A stretch of DNA of 34,770 bases from an uncultured Bacilli bacterium (GTDB taxonomy: Bacteria; Bacillota_I; Bacilli_A; RF39; UBA660). Under the pieces are notes generated by a model. It had not been told where the DNA came from. It did no database searches and saw nothing but the letters and a program-made list of their open reading frames with translations. Made by a program: the position numbers and the translations under genes. Positions 6,583 to 13,843 of this stretch are shown piece after piece (positions within the stretch are counted from its first letter, which is position 1; each line of letters starts with the position of its first letter). The stretch is taken from NCBI GenBank assembly GCA_944363775.1, contig CALVVE010000003.1, positions 1 through 34,770 on the forward strand, written 5' to 3'.

Positions 6583-8790
6583 ATGGCCAAGAAAAAGAAG
6601 AAAAAAGATAATAAAAAAAAGAGTAATGGTTATGAGATAGAATTACAGGGATTAATTATTATTTTAATAACAATAATTGGATTTGGAAGATTTGGTATTG
6701 TTGGTAAACTTGTAAGTTCTTTTGCATCTTTTTTAGTTGGTGCTTGGTATAATGTTTTATTAGTTGCCTTATTTATAATAGGTGCTTATATGATTATTAA
6801 AAGAGCACGACCAGATTATTTTACATCAAAACTTTTTGGAATATATGTATTTTGTATTGGAATACTAGTTTTCTCACATATTGGTTATGTAAATGAAACA
6901 GGATTAAGAGGTTTTCAAATTGTAAAAGAGACAGTAGATAATTTTTTAGCTTCTACAACAAGTATATCTAATATACAAGGTGGAGGATTAATTGGTTCAA
7001 TTTTTACAGCTTTATTTGTTGAATTATTTGATATAGAAGGAACACAAATTGTCTCATGGACTTTATTAATTGGTGGCTTTGTTATGTTTACAGGTATTTC
7101 TATTGCTGATATGATTAGAGCTATGATTGATAAAACAAAAGATACTATAAAAAATAGTAAAGGATTACATAAAAAAGATAAAGAAGAGATTAAAAAAGCT
7201 GAAGATGAATATGAAAGTGATGGTAAAGTTGTTATCAGTAGTGTTGATGAATTAATTCATGAAACTGCTAATAAGCCTAAAGAAGAACCTAAATTAAATG
7301 TTAATGAACAAACTGGGGAAATTATTGAAAATAAAGGTTATAAATTTCCTCCAATTACTTTATTAAATCCAGCACCTAAGAAAAATAATAAAGCTAATGA
7401 AGAAGTTATTAAAGATAACGTTAAATCATTAGTTCAAGTTTTAACTGATTTTGGTATAACTGGAAAAGTAGTTGCTGCTCATATTGGGCCAACTGTAACG
7501 CAATATGAATTAGAAATAAAAGCTGGTACTAAAGTTAGTAAGATTTTAGGTATTAATAGGGAAATTGCTTTAGCTTTAGCTGCTAAAGATGTACGTATTG
7601 AAGCACCTATTCCTGGTAAAAAGACAATTGGTATTGAAATACCTAATAAAGTTACTAGTATGGTTTCAGTAAGAGAAATATTAGAAGCTGTACCTAAAAA
7701 TAAACAAGATTCTAAATTACTTACAACTTTAGGAAGAAATATTATGGGTGATCCTATATATTGTGAAATTAATAAAACACCACACTTATTAGTAGCAGGT
7801 TCTACTGGTAGTGGTAAATCAGTTTGTATTAATAGTATTATTGTTTCAATCTTAATGCGAGCTAAACCAGATGAAGTAAAATTAGTTTTAGTTGACCCTA
7901 AAAAAGTAGAACTTTCTATGTATAATGGGGTTCCACATTTACTTGCTCCAGTAGTAACTGATCCTAAAAAAGCTAATATTGCTTTAAAGAAAATAGTTGT
8001 GGAAATGGAAAATAGATATGAACTATTTAGTAATAGTGGTACTAAAAATATTGCTGGTTATAATACTTATGTTGAAAAACAAAATAAAACAAGAGATGAG
8101 AATGATAAATTACGTAAACTTCCATTTATTGTAGTTATTATTGATGAGTTAGCTGACTTAATGTTAGTTGCTGCTAAAGAAGTTGAAGATTCTATTATGC
8201 GTATTACCCAAATGGCTCGTGCAGCGGGAATTCACTTAATAGTTGCAACGCAAAGACCATCAACTGATGTCATTACTGGTGTTGTAAAAGCAAATATTCC
8301 ATCACGTATTTCTTTTGCTGTTTCTTCTGGAATTGACTCAAGAACAATTTTAGATCAAACAGGTGCTGAAAAGTTACTTGGAAAAGGGGATATGTTATTC
8401 TCAATGCAAGGTGAAGGAACACCAGTACGTGTTCAAGGAACATATATTGATGAAGATGAAATAAAGAAAGTAGTAGACTTTACAATTGAACAACAAAAAG
8501 CTCATTATGATGAAACATTTACTTTAGAAGAAGAAGATAGAGGAGCTACTACAATGGTTGATTCAAAAGATGATTATGAAGAACCATTATATAATGAAAT
8601 AGTTGAATTTGTTGTTCAAAGTGGTAAAGCTAGTGCTTCATTATTACAACGTCGTTTCCGTTTAGGTTATAACCGAGCTGCTCGTTGTATTGATCTTTTA
8701 GAAGAAAGGGGAATAATTGGACCATCTAGGGGGTCTAAACCACGTGAAGTATTAGTAAAATTAGAAAGTAAGGAAGATGAGAATGAATAA
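6583..8790 (+). CDS. ftsK: DNA translocase FtsK/SpoIIIE
   Basis: A membrane-anchored, septum-located ATPase that pumps chromosomal DNA during division (and into the forespore in sporulating relatives). It is 735 aa. Domains in order: a basic start (KKKKKKDNKKK); several membrane segments between about residues 22 and 175; a charged linker; the alpha-beta motor with Walker A GSTGSGKS (406-413) and Walker B VVIIDELADLM (Asp521, Glu522), followed by QMARAAGIHLIVATQRPS; and the C-terminal winged-helix gamma domain (about 670-735: SASLLQRRFRLGYNRAARCIDLLEERGIIG), which recognises polar DNA sequences. The linker is short, as in SpoIIIE-type proteins. The perfect SD fixes the start. Its stop overlaps the next gene's start. 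FtsK and SpoIIIE cannot be told apart from sequence alone. Confidence 0.95.
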   Translation: MAKKKKKKDNKKKSNGYEIELQGLIIILITIIGFGRFGIVGKLVSSFASFLVGAWYNVLLVALFIIGAYMIIKRARPDYFTSKLFGIYVFCIGILVFSHIGYVNETGLRGFQIVKETVDNFLASTTSISNIQGGGLIGSIFTALFVELFDIEGTQIVSWTLLIGGFVMFTGISIADMIRAMIDKTKDTIKNSKGLHKKDKEEIKKAEDEYESDGKVVISSVDELIHETANKPKEEPKLNVNEQTGEIIENKGYKFPPITLLNPAPKKNNKANEEVIKDNVKSLVQVLTDFGITGKVVAAHIGPTVTQYELEIKAGTKVSKILGINREIALALAAKDVRIEAPIPGKKTIGIEIPNKVTSMVSVREILEAVPKNKQDSKLLTTLGRNIMGDPIYCEINKTPHLLVAGSTGSGKSVCINSIIVSILMRAKPDEVKLVLVDPKKVELSMYNGVPHLLAPVVTDPKKANIALKKIVVEMENRYELFSNSGTKNIAGYNTYVEKQNKTRDENDKLRKLPFIVVIIDELADLMLVAAKEVEDSIMRITQMARAAGIHLIVATQRPSTDVITGVVKANIPSRISFAVSSGIDSRTILDQTGAEKLLGKGDMLFSMQGEGTPVRVQGTYIDEDEIKKVVDFTIEQQKAHYDETFTLEEEDRGATTMVDSKDDYEEPLYNEIVEFVVQSGKASASLLQRRFRLGYNRAARCIDLLEERGIIGPSRGSKPREVLVKLESKEDENE

Positions 8791-9388
8791 AAAATTAAAA
8801 AAAGTTGTCTTAATATTATTTGTTTTAATTTTAGGTTATGGGATAGGGTTTAATATTAATCATTATATTAATTTAAATAAAACAATAACATATAACTTTA
8901 ATAATGATGAATTAACCGATTTAAAAGATACTAAAAAAGTATTAGAAATCACTATAAATAACATTAATAATATGGAAACAAATAAATTTACTGAAGAAGA
9001 ATTAGAAACAATAAAAAATGATTTTTCAATGATAACAGAATATTTAGATGAAATGACATTTTGGAAATTAGAAGGAAAAAAGAAATTAAATATTAATGAT
9101 TTATATTTATTAAAAGAACAAATTTATTCACTTCCTACTTTAGCTCTTACTAGTTTAATTAAAATAAGAGAAAAATATGTTGCTGATAATTATGAAGAAT
9201 TTTCTAATAAATTATTTATTATGTTTGAAGTTAATTCTAAAAATGATTTTAATAATTTAGAAGATAGTTATACTAAAAATATTGAATTAGATTTCTCACA
9301 AGCAGAAAATTATTTAGTTACTTATATTGAATATGCATCTTATTTAAGTAAGTGGGTAGAAAATTATGGAGGTGATACTAATGCGTAA
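8783..9388 (+). CDS. Hypothetical membrane-anchored protein, 201 aa
   Basis: I do not recognise this protein. It has a short basic N-terminus (MNKKLKK), one hydrophobic segment (VVLILFVLILGYGIGF, about residues 7-24), then a soluble, largely helical, acidic domain of ~175 residues that would lie outside the membrane. No lipobox Cys and no known catalytic motif is visible. I start at the ATG at 8783 rather than 8777, because AAGGA at 8770-8774 is eight bases from 8783 but only two from 8777. It overlaps ftsK by 8 bases and the next gene by 8 bases, so the three are probably cotranscribed and translationally coupled. That context hints at the envelope or division site but shows no more. Confidence 0.75.
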   Translation: MNKKLKKVVLILFVLILGYGIGFNINHYINLNKTITYNFNNDELTDLKDTKKVLEITINNINNMETNKFTEEELETIKNDFSMITEYLDEMTFWKLEGKKKLNINDLYLLKEQIYSLPTLALTSLIKIREKYVADNYEEFSNKLFIMFEVNSKNDFNNLEDSYTKNIELDFSQAENYLVTYIEYASYLSKWVENYGGDTNA

Positions 9389-9773
9389 GTTTTTACTTCC
9401 AACCGAGTTATTAGTAATGTTTACTGGTGTGTTATGTTTATGTTTATCTTTTTATGGATTTGAATATTTAAATAAAGCACTATTCATACCAATTATTTTA
9501 GTATTAGTAATAGATGTATTTATAATATTATATAATTTAATAACAAAAAGAAAAGAAAATAAAGTAAGTGAAATAATGCATATTTCTTTCTATTTATATA
9601 TAATTCTTATTTATGTAAGATTGTTCTTTGATAAAAATATGTTATATGTTGATAGTGTTTTATCAACGAGAGATGCTTTCTTAAACACTAAACTTATGAC
9701 AATATTACTAGGTATAATAAGTTTAACTCTATATCAAGTATTAATTCAATTAGAAAAAAAGAAGAAAAAGTAA
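9381..9773 (+). CDS. Hypothetical multi-pass membrane protein, 130 aa
   Basis: An unknown integral membrane protein with about four hydrophobic segments (roughly residues 6-27, 34-55, 68-86 and 106-127), a basic loop ITKRKENK after the second, and a lysine tail (EKKKKK) that indicates a cytosolic C-terminus. The start is the ATG at 9381, preceded by GGAGGTGATACTA. An upstream in-frame ATG at 9366 would put that SD inside the gene and is unlikely. The 8-base overlap with the preceding gene (ATGCGTAA) indicates coupling. Together with that gene it forms a small two-gene tail on the ftsK transcript. No family signature is visible. Confidence 0.75.
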   Translation: MRKFLLPTELLVMFTGVLCLCLSFYGFEYLNKALFIPIILVLVIDVFIILYNLITKRKENKVSEIMHISFYLYIILIYVRLFFDKNMLYVDSVLSTRDAFLNTKLMTILLGIISLTLYQVLIQLEKKKKK

Positions 9774-9780
9774 AAAAAAC

Positions 9781-9809
9781 TTGTATTTTTCTATTAAATA
9801 TGTTAGAAT
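9781..9809 (+). promoter_or_regulatory. Promoter of rplS
   Basis: -35 TTGTAT (9781-9786), 17-bp spacer ending in the extended TG, -10 TAGAAT (9804-9809, TGtTAGAAT). The predicted start near 9816 coincides with the first base of the structured leader. Confidence 0.7.
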
Positions 9810-9816
9810 TAATAAC

Positions 9817-9858
9817 GTGTAATCCGCTGTCACTATATTTTTAGATATGATTACAGGT
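9817..9858 (+). promoter_or_regulatory. Ribosomal protein L19 leader
   Basis: The 5' leader of rplS contains an outer stem GTAATC (9819-9824) with GATTAC (9849-9854), an inner region CGCTGTCACTATAT...ATATG, and the trailing ACAGGT. This matches the L19 leader known upstream of rplS in Firmicutes, thought to be bound by L19 for autogenous control. The match is from memory of conserved residues, not a covariance search. Confidence 0.7.
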
Positions 9859-9879
9859 ATAAAAAAAGGAGTGAGACTG

Positions 9880-10242
9880 ATGAATTTAGTAGAAAAAATT
9901 ACTAAAAAACAAATACGTAATGATTTACCTGAATTCCGTGTTGGTGACACTATTCGTGTTGGTGTTAAAATCGTTGAAGGAAATAAACACAGAGTTCAAG
10001 CTTTCGAAGGATTAGTTATGGCTATCCAAGGTCGTGGTATTGGTAGAACTTTTACTGTTCGTAAAGTATCAGGTGGTGTTGGGGTTGAAAGAACATTCCC
10101 AATGAATAGTCCAGTTATTGATACTATTGAAGTTGTTCGTACTGGTAAAGTTCATCAAGCTAAATTAGGTTATATTAGAGATCTAGTTAGTACACCAAGA
10201 ATCAAAGAAAGAAATAAAAATCAAGCAAAAGAAAATAAATAA
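9880..10242 (+). CDS. rplS: 50S ribosomal protein L19
   Basis: A large-subunit protein at the interface with 16S rRNA. It is 120 aa, close to the usual 115. Conserved blocks are [54 protein letters not shown] and the C-terminal [13 protein letters not shown]. The start is the ATG at 9880, eight bases after AAAGGAG; the reading frame runs upstream but those codons are leader. It is followed by a strong terminator and then lepB with no visible promoter of its own. Expression is expected to be controlled by its leader. Codons are less AT-extreme than neighbours (CGT and GGT are common), as expected for a highly expressed gene. Confidence 0.98.
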   Translation: MNLVEKITKKQIRNDLPEFRVGDTIRVGVKIVEGNKHRVQAFEGLVMAIQGRGIGRTFTVRKVSGGVGVERTFPMNSPVIDTIEVVRTGKVHQAKLGYIRDLVSTPRIKERNKNQAKENK

Positions 10243-10264
10243 GACGTATTCGTCTTATTTTTTT
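10238..10264 (+). terminator. Intrinsic terminator after rplS
   Basis: A 9-bp perfect stem AATAAGACG (10238-10246) with CGTCTTATT (10251-10259), loop TATT, T-run to 10264. The stop codon (10240-10242) is inside the 5' arm. Confidence 0.88.
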
Positions 10265-10279
10265 GAAAGAGGGGATAAA

Positions 10280-10765
10280 ATGAAACTATTTAAAGAAATT
10301 TTACCATATTTATTAATAATAATTATAGTTATAATTATTAGAACATTTATTATTACACCAGTTCGTGTAAATGGTGATAGTATGGAACCAACATTAATTG
10401 ATAAAGAAATAGTTTTATTAAAAAAATATGATAAGAAATATAATCGTTTTGATATAGTTGTTTTTAATGATGAAAGAGGACATCTAATAAAAAGAATAGT
10501 TGGTTTACCTGGAGAAACTTTATATTATAGTAATAATAAATTATTTATTAATGGTAAATATGTAAAAGAAGATTTCTTAAGTTCGAATGAAGAAACCTAT
10601 GATTATGAATTAGATACTGTTATACCAGAAGGGTACTATTTTGTAATGGGGGATAATCGTGACAATTCAACAGATAGTAGAATAATAGGTTTAGTGCCTA
10701 GTGAAGATATATTGGGAACAACTAGTTTTGTTTTATATCCATTTAATCGTTTTGGAAATATTTAA
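10280..10765 (+). CDS. lepB: Signal peptidase I
   Basis: A membrane serine protease that cleaves signal peptides from exported proteins. It is 161 aa, the short Gram-positive type with one N-terminal membrane anchor (PYLLIIIIVIIIRTFI). The catalytic dyad is Ser34 in VNGDSMEPTL (box B) and Lys71 in GHLIKRIVGLPGE (box D); box E is FVMGDNRDNSTDSR. The SD is GAAAGAGGGG. Only ~15 bases separate the rplS terminator from the SD, with no recognisable -10 box, so it may depend on readthrough from rplS. Substrates in the window could include the secreted pilin-like remnant's intact relatives; the class III prepilin at 12655 would instead need a prepilin peptidase. Confidence 0.96.
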   Translation: MKLFKEILPYLLIIIIVIIIRTFIITPVRVNGDSMEPTLIDKEIVLLKKYDKKYNRFDIVVFNDERGHLIKRIVGLPGETLYYSNNKLFINGKYVKEDFLSSNEETYDYELDTVIPEGYYFVMGDNRDNSTDSRIIGLVPSEDILGTTSFVLYPFNRFGNI

Positions 10766-10766
10766 A

Positions 10767-10790
10767 CTCACCTAACAAGTGAGCTTTTTT
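10767..10790 (+). terminator. Intrinsic terminator after lepB
   Basis: Stem CTCAC (10767-10771) with GTGAG (10779-10783), 7-nt loop, then C and a T-run to 10790. The last two T's double as the start of the next -35 box. Confidence 0.75.
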
Positions 10791-10816
10791 GACAATTAAA
10801 AATGTTATACTATAAA
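10789..10816 (+). promoter_or_regulatory. Strong promoter in front of the pilin-like remnant
   Basis: Consensus -35 TTGACA (10789-10794), 16-bp spacer, -10 TATAAA (10811-10816). The open frame it now precedes lacks a start codon, so any transcript would be untranslated or start elsewhere. Confidence 0.6.
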
Positions 10817-10819
10817 TAG

Positions 10820-11011
10820 TGGAATAATACATTAACATATTGGACTGCAACACCATATAGTGGCTCTAATGCGTGGCACGTGTACAATGACGGAGATGTG
10901 TATAGCGATTATTTTTCCACTGAGTACGGCGTTCACACAGTTATAAATATTGATCCAAATGTACAAATATTATCAGGCAATGGAACATTTAATAGTCCAT
11001 ACCAAATATAG
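10820..11011 (+). pseudogene. C-terminal remnant of a secreted pilin-like/surface protein
   Basis: An open frame of 63 codons with no start codon, preceded in frame by TAG. It begins WNNTLTYWTATPYSGSNAW and ends GVHTVINIDPNVQILSGNGT plus FNSPYQI and a TAG stop. This matches the C-terminal tail of a common Firmicutes surface-protein type (prepilin-like and other secreted proteins ending GVRPVINLxxxVxxxxGDGTxxNPY), so it is the tail of a gene whose body is gone. The region is clearly richer in G+C (about half in places) than its surroundings, suggesting transfer. A strong promoter lies just before it and a terminator just after it, so it may still be transcribed. A related function is encoded by the prepilin gene at 12655, but that protein has a different C-terminal domain. 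Confidence 0.75.
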
Positions 11012-11018
11012 TAATATT

Positions 11019-11051
11019 AAAAGATAAAAATGTTAATTTATTATCTTTTTT
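11019..11051 (+). terminator. Intrinsic terminator of the pilin-like remnant
   Basis: A 9-bp stem AAAAGATAA (11019-11027) with TTATCTTTT (11041-11049), 13-nt loop, short T-run. Confidence 0.7.
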
Positions 11052-11321
11052 GTTAATAAATTTAAATTATATAAAAATAATGATATAATATAAATCGATT
11101 TTTATTAATTAATGAATGAAAGTATATTATTAACTATTTTAATATAAAAATTTTATTATGATCTTATAGAATAAAATGAAGTTAAAATTAATTATAATAG
11201 AGTAGATTATACAGAGAAATATAATTTTTATAAATTGTTTTAGTTATCTTAAATGACTTAAAATAATTAACAGAATAGATTATTTTTGTTTTTTTATGAA
11301 AAAATAGAGAGGTGTAAGAAA
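11052..11321 (+). other. AT-rich gap without a gene; candidate promoter
   Basis: About 270 bases with no supportable coding frame on either strand. One promoter candidate is seen: TTTAAA (11061-11066), 17 bp, then TGaTATAAT (extended -10 ending at 11089), which could drive the KilA-N remnant. The long distance (230 bases) to that gene is unlike the compact promoters elsewhere in the window. Confidence 0.4.
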
Positions 11322-11450
11322 TTGAATAATAAAGTTACTACTATTATGAATGTAAACGAAAATGAAATTAGAATTATGAGGGTAGGAAATGAGAATTATA
11401 TCTCATTAACAAATTTAGCAAGATATAAAAACTTTAAGGAACCGTTTTAG
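11322..11450 (+). pseudogene. KilA-N domain protein, 5' fragment
   Basis: A 42-codon frame starting at TTG with SD AGAGAGGTG. The translation begins MNNKVTTIMNVNENEIRIMR and continues VGNENYISLTNLARYKNFKEPF, then TAG. This is the N-terminus of a KilA-N DNA-binding domain (family pattern: EIRVxxxNxExYISLTDIARYKN). The frame stops where the domain should continue with the DVIKNWLRNR segment. The 3' part of the same domain lies beyond dinD at 12395-12571. KilA-N proteins are typical of phages and other mobile elements, so this is the 5' half of an interrupted mobile-element gene. It could still make a 42-residue peptide. Confidence 0.8.
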
Positions 11451-11499
11451 TAGTGTATTAGAGTAAATGCTATATGTATTAATAAAAAAGGAGGCAAGA

Positions 11500-12354
11500 A
11501 TGGAAAAAATTGGAGATAAATATACTGATAATATTTTTGAAAATATAAAAAACTTAGATGAAAATGGAAATGAATATTGGTACGCTAGAGAACTTTCGAA
11601 GATTTTAGAATATAGAGATTGGAGAAATTTTTTAAAAGTTTTAAGCAAAGCCAAAGAAGCTTGCAAGAATTCTGGATTTAATGTAGATGAACAACTTGTT
11701 GAGTTCAACAAGTTGTCGAAAAGAAACAATAATGCTATTGTTAATATAAAAGATTATAAATTGTCAAGATATATGTGTTATTTGATAGTACAAAATGCTG
11801 ATCCAAGTAAAGAAGTTGTTGCATTAGGGCAAACATATTTTGCTATTCAAACAAGAAAACAAGAAATAACAGAACAAGAGTATGATTCTTTATCAGATGA
11901 TGAAAAAAGATTTTATCAAAGAAAGTTAACAAAACAAGGTAATTATACCTTACAAAAAGTTGCTTTATCTTCTGGAGTTAAAAATATGGCTGAATTTCAT
12001 AATGCTGGATATAAAGGTTTATATAATGGTGAAACTGCAGATGATATCTTTAAAAGAAAGAAATTGCGCTATAGAGAAGATATTTTAGATAATATGAATG
12101 AGGATGAATTAATTGCTAATTTATTTAGAATAAATCAAACTAAACAAAAACTTTTAAAAGATAATGTACATGGAGAAAAAGAAGCAAAAGAGTTACATTA
12201 TGAAGTAGGGAAAAAAGTAAGACGTGCTATTGCAGATATTGGTGGAATGATGCCAGAAGAAATGCCAACACCTAAAAAGAGTTTAAAAGAACTAGAAAGA
12301 GAAAAGAGACAATTAGAAAATAAGGATAAAAAGTTACTAGAAGAAGTTAAATAA
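11500..12354 (+). CDS. dinD: DNA damage-inducible protein D (DinD)
   Basis: DinD is an SOS-induced protein in E. coli reported to interfere with RecA-mediated strand exchange; it also occurs on mobile elements. It is 284 aa, the family's usual size. Diagnostic blocks are EYWYARELSKILEYRDWRNF near the N-terminus (BRO-N-like fold), KLSRYMCYLIVQNADPSKEVVALGQTYFAIQTRKQE in the middle, AGYKGLYNGETADDIFKRKKL, and the C-terminal HYEVGKKVRRAIADIGGMMPEEMPTPKKSLKELE. The start is the ATG at 11500, after AAAGGAGG with 5-base spacing. It lies precisely between two fragments of a KilA-N gene, so it probably arrived by insertion or recombination. I see no LexA-type box in the 50 bases upstream, so SOS control is not supported here. 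Coding sequence is intact. Confidence 0.92.
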   Translation: MEKIGDKYTDNIFENIKNLDENGNEYWYARELSKILEYRDWRNFLKVLSKAKEACKNSGFNVDEQLVEFNKLSKRNNNAIVNIKDYKLSRYMCYLIVQNADPSKEVVALGQTYFAIQTRKQEITEQEYDSLSDDEKRFYQRKLTKQGNYTLQKVALSSGVKNMAEFHNAGYKGLYNGETADDIFKRKKLRYREDILDNMNEDELIANLFRINQTKQKLLKDNVHGEKEAKELHYEVGKKVRRAIADIGGMMPEEMPTPKKSLKELEREKRQLENKDKKLLEEVK

Positions 12355-12408
12355 TATTAAAATTAGTATTTTATTTAAACAAAAATGAGAATAATTAAAT
12401 AATATTAA
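12347..12408 (+). repeat. 14-bp direct repeat at the dinD / KilA-N 3' junction
   Basis: TTAAATAATATTAA occurs at 12347-12360 (over the dinD stop codon) and again at 12395-12408, where the KilA-N 3' fragment becomes recognisable. The sequence is of low complexity, so chance is possible. Confidence 0.45.
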
Positions 12409-12571
12409 TTTTAATTTCGTGGAATCACACAGAATTAAAAATGAATCCCCTAAAAAATTATTTACAATGTTACCAAATCAATGGTATATGAGAGTAAATA
12501 CTAAAGATTTAAGAAAGTATAGTATTGGAACATTTGCTCACTCAGATATTGCTTTAGAATTTGCTTCATGA
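12395..12571 (+). pseudogene. KilA-N domain protein, 3' fragment
   Basis: A 58-codon open frame without a start, following an in-frame TAA at 12392. It reads LNNINFNFVESHRIKNESPK, then a segment with FTMLPNQWYMRVNTKDL, and ends KYSIGTFAHSDIALEFAS before TGA. The family counterpart is LNNPxFNxVEFDxIKNEAG ... FTLSPKKWIEKTNAIGI ... GGTYAHKDIAFEFASWIS, so this is the second half of a KilA-N domain, ending exactly where FEFAS would continue with WIS. About 25 residues of the domain are missing between this piece and the 5' fragment at 11322-11450, and dinD lies between them. A terminator follows. No start codon with an SD is visible, so it is probably untranslated. Confidence 0.8.
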
Positions 12572-12600
12572 ATTGTTAATTTATTTAATAATCTTTTTTT
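12572..12600 (+). terminator. Probable terminator after the KilA-N fragment
   Basis: Stem ATTGTTAA (12572-12579) with TTAATAAT (12585-12592; one G-T pair), 5-nt loop, then C and a run of seven T to 12600. Confidence 0.65.
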
Positions 12601-12610
12601 CTATATAATA

Positions 12611-12639
12611 TTGTTTGTTTAATAAAAATGTTTTATAAT
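12611..12639 (+). promoter_or_regulatory. Promoter of the prepilin gene
   Basis: -35 TTGTTT (12611-12616), 17-bp spacer, -10 TATAAT (12634-12639), then SD GGTGATGAT and the ATG at 12655. Confidence 0.65.
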
Positions 12640-12654
12640 AGATATGGTGATGAT

Positions 12655-13287
12655 ATGAAACGAGGATTTACATTAGTAGAATTATTAGTAGTTATTTCTA
12701 TATTAGGATTACTTGGATTAATAATTGGTTATTCAGTTACTGAAGCAATTTTTAATGTTAGAAAAGATACATCAGAAACGTTAAAGAAAAATATAATTGC
12801 TTCATCTAAAAATTGGGCAGCTGACAATATTTATTTATTACCTGAAGTAGGTGATACCATCGTTTTAACACTTCATGATTTAATGATAGGTGGATATATG
12901 GAAGGTGATTCTAATAATCAAATTCGTGATACTAAAGATTCTAAATATATTTCAAAATTAAATACTTTAATCACAATAAAAAATAATAATGGTGATTATG
13001 AATATAGTTTAGATTTAAAATATGGTGAAGATAATGTAAATTTAAAAGCTCCTGCAATTATATTATTAGGAGAAAAGAAAATGACTGTTACTGGAACTTT
13101 TACTGATCCAGGTGTATATGCATATAATTATAATGGTGATGAACTTGGTTCAGTAACTAAAAAAATAGTTGATCAAAATGGTGTTATTGTGGGTTCTATT
13201 ACAACTGCAGGAACATATACTATCACGTATACAGTTACTGATTCTAATGGAACTTCGTCAATTAAGAGAACTGTTGTAAAAAAATAA
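12655..13287 (+). CDS. Type IV prepilin-like protein with Ig-like domain
   Basis: A secreted filament-type protein. The N-terminal class III signal is textbook: MKRGFTLVELLVVISILGLL, with prepilin-peptidase cleavage expected between Gly4 and Phe5 and the conserved Glu at position 5 of the mature protein. A ~35-residue hydrophobic/helical stem follows. The C-terminal ~75 residues (from about APAIILLGEKKMTVTGTFTDPG to GTYTITYTVTDSNGTSS) match the bacterial Ig-like DUF5011 type found on surface proteins. Length is 210 aa. An in-frame ATG at 12628 would add nine residues before the signal and lies over the -10 box; the ATG at 12655 has SD GGTGATGAT. The gene is single, with no pilus assembly genes nearby, so assembly machinery must be elsewhere. 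It could be a pseudopilin or competence-type pilin. Confidence 0.88.
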   Translation: MKRGFTLVELLVVISILGLLGLIIGYSVTEAIFNVRKDTSETLKKNIIASSKNWAADNIYLLPEVGDTIVLTLHDLMIGGYMEGDSNNQIRDTKDSKYISKLNTLITIKNNNGDYEYSLDLKYGEDNVNLKAPAIILLGEKKMTVTGTFTDPGVYAYNYNGDELGSVTKKIVDQNGVIVGSITTAGTYTITYTVTDSNGTSSIKRTVVKK

Positions 13288-13307
13288 GTAAAAGATATTT
13301 ATTTTTT
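13279..13307 (+). terminator. Weak all-AT terminator after the prepilin gene
   Basis: A 9-bp stem AAAAAATAA (13279-13287) with TTATTTTTT (13299-13307), 11-nt loop. The stem overlaps the stop codon and is all A-T, so efficiency may be low. Confidence 0.5.
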
Positions 13308-13325
13308 GAAAAAATTATGGTAAAA

Positions 13326-13331
13326 TATAAT
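13326..13331 (+). promoter_or_regulatory. -10 box of sepF
   Basis: TATAAT at 13326-13331, 26 bases before the sepF ATG, with SD TTGGAGGA between. No good -35 box at the usual distance. Confidence 0.55.
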
Positions 13332-13356
13332 AAGATATGGTATTGGAGGAATAAAT

Positions 13357-13770
13357 ATGGGTTTAAATATAAAAAAATGGATAGCTTCAGATGAAGAAGT
13401 ATTTGGTGGAAGTGGAAGAGAAGACTCTTATTATAATAATACCCCAGAAGAAGCTTTAGATGAAACAAATGGTGGAACAAGAATGATTTTAATTGAACCA
13501 CGTGCTTATTCTGAAGCTCAACAAATCGTTGATCATTTAAAAAATCGTAATACTGTTGTTGTTAACTTAAAAAGAGTTACTGGTGATCAAGCTAAAAGAA
13601 TAGTAGATTTTTTAAGTGGAACTATTTATGCGATTGGTGGCGATTTACAAAAAATAGGTGGTGGAATATTCCTATGTACTCCAAATAATGTAAATGTTCA
13701 AGGTAAGATTACTGATGAAACTGAAGGTAAAGATATTCATGATAATACCGATATTAATATAGAATGGTAA
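13357..13770 (+). CDS. sepF: Cell division protein SepF
   Basis: SepF binds FtsZ filaments and tethers them to the membrane, and shapes the division ring in Gram-positive bacteria. It is 137 aa, typical. The N-terminus (MGLNIKKWI) is the short amphipathic membrane-binding helix. After an acidic linker (to about residue 40) comes the conserved core: RMILIEPRAYSEAQQIVDHLKNRNTVVVNLKRVTGDQAKRIVDFLSGTIYAIGGDLQKIGGGIFLCTPNNV. It is in the order sepF-divIVA-ileS, the remnant of the Bacillus ylm-divIVA-ileS neighbourhood, with ylmG and ylmH absent. Start is supported by SD TTGGAGGA. Confidence 0.95.
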   Translation: MGLNIKKWIASDEEVFGGSGREDSYYNNTPEEALDETNGGTRMILIEPRAYSEAQQIVDHLKNRNTVVVNLKRVTGDQAKRIVDFLSGTIYAIGGDLQKIGGGIFLCTPNNVNVQGKITDETEGKDIHDNTDINIEW

Positions 13771-13777
13771 TTTAGTG

Positions 13778-13806
13778 TTGAAATAAAAGGGAAAGAGTGT
13801 TATAAT
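13778..13806 (+). promoter_or_regulatory. Promoter of divIVA
   Basis: -35 TTGAAA (13778-13783), 17-bp spacer, extended -10 TGtTATAAT ending at 13806. One of the best-formed promoters in the window. Confidence 0.75.
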
Positions 13807-13843
13807 ATATTACAACTCTTAGTTGTGTGTGTGAGGTGAATTT

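Noticed and set aside
11451-11499. LexA box in front of dinD
   Set aside because: No GAACN4GTTC-like sequence in the space between the KilA-N fragment and the dinD SD.
11415-11729. Minus-strand frame opposite dinD
   Set aside because: Antisense of a well-recognised gene, no translation signals.
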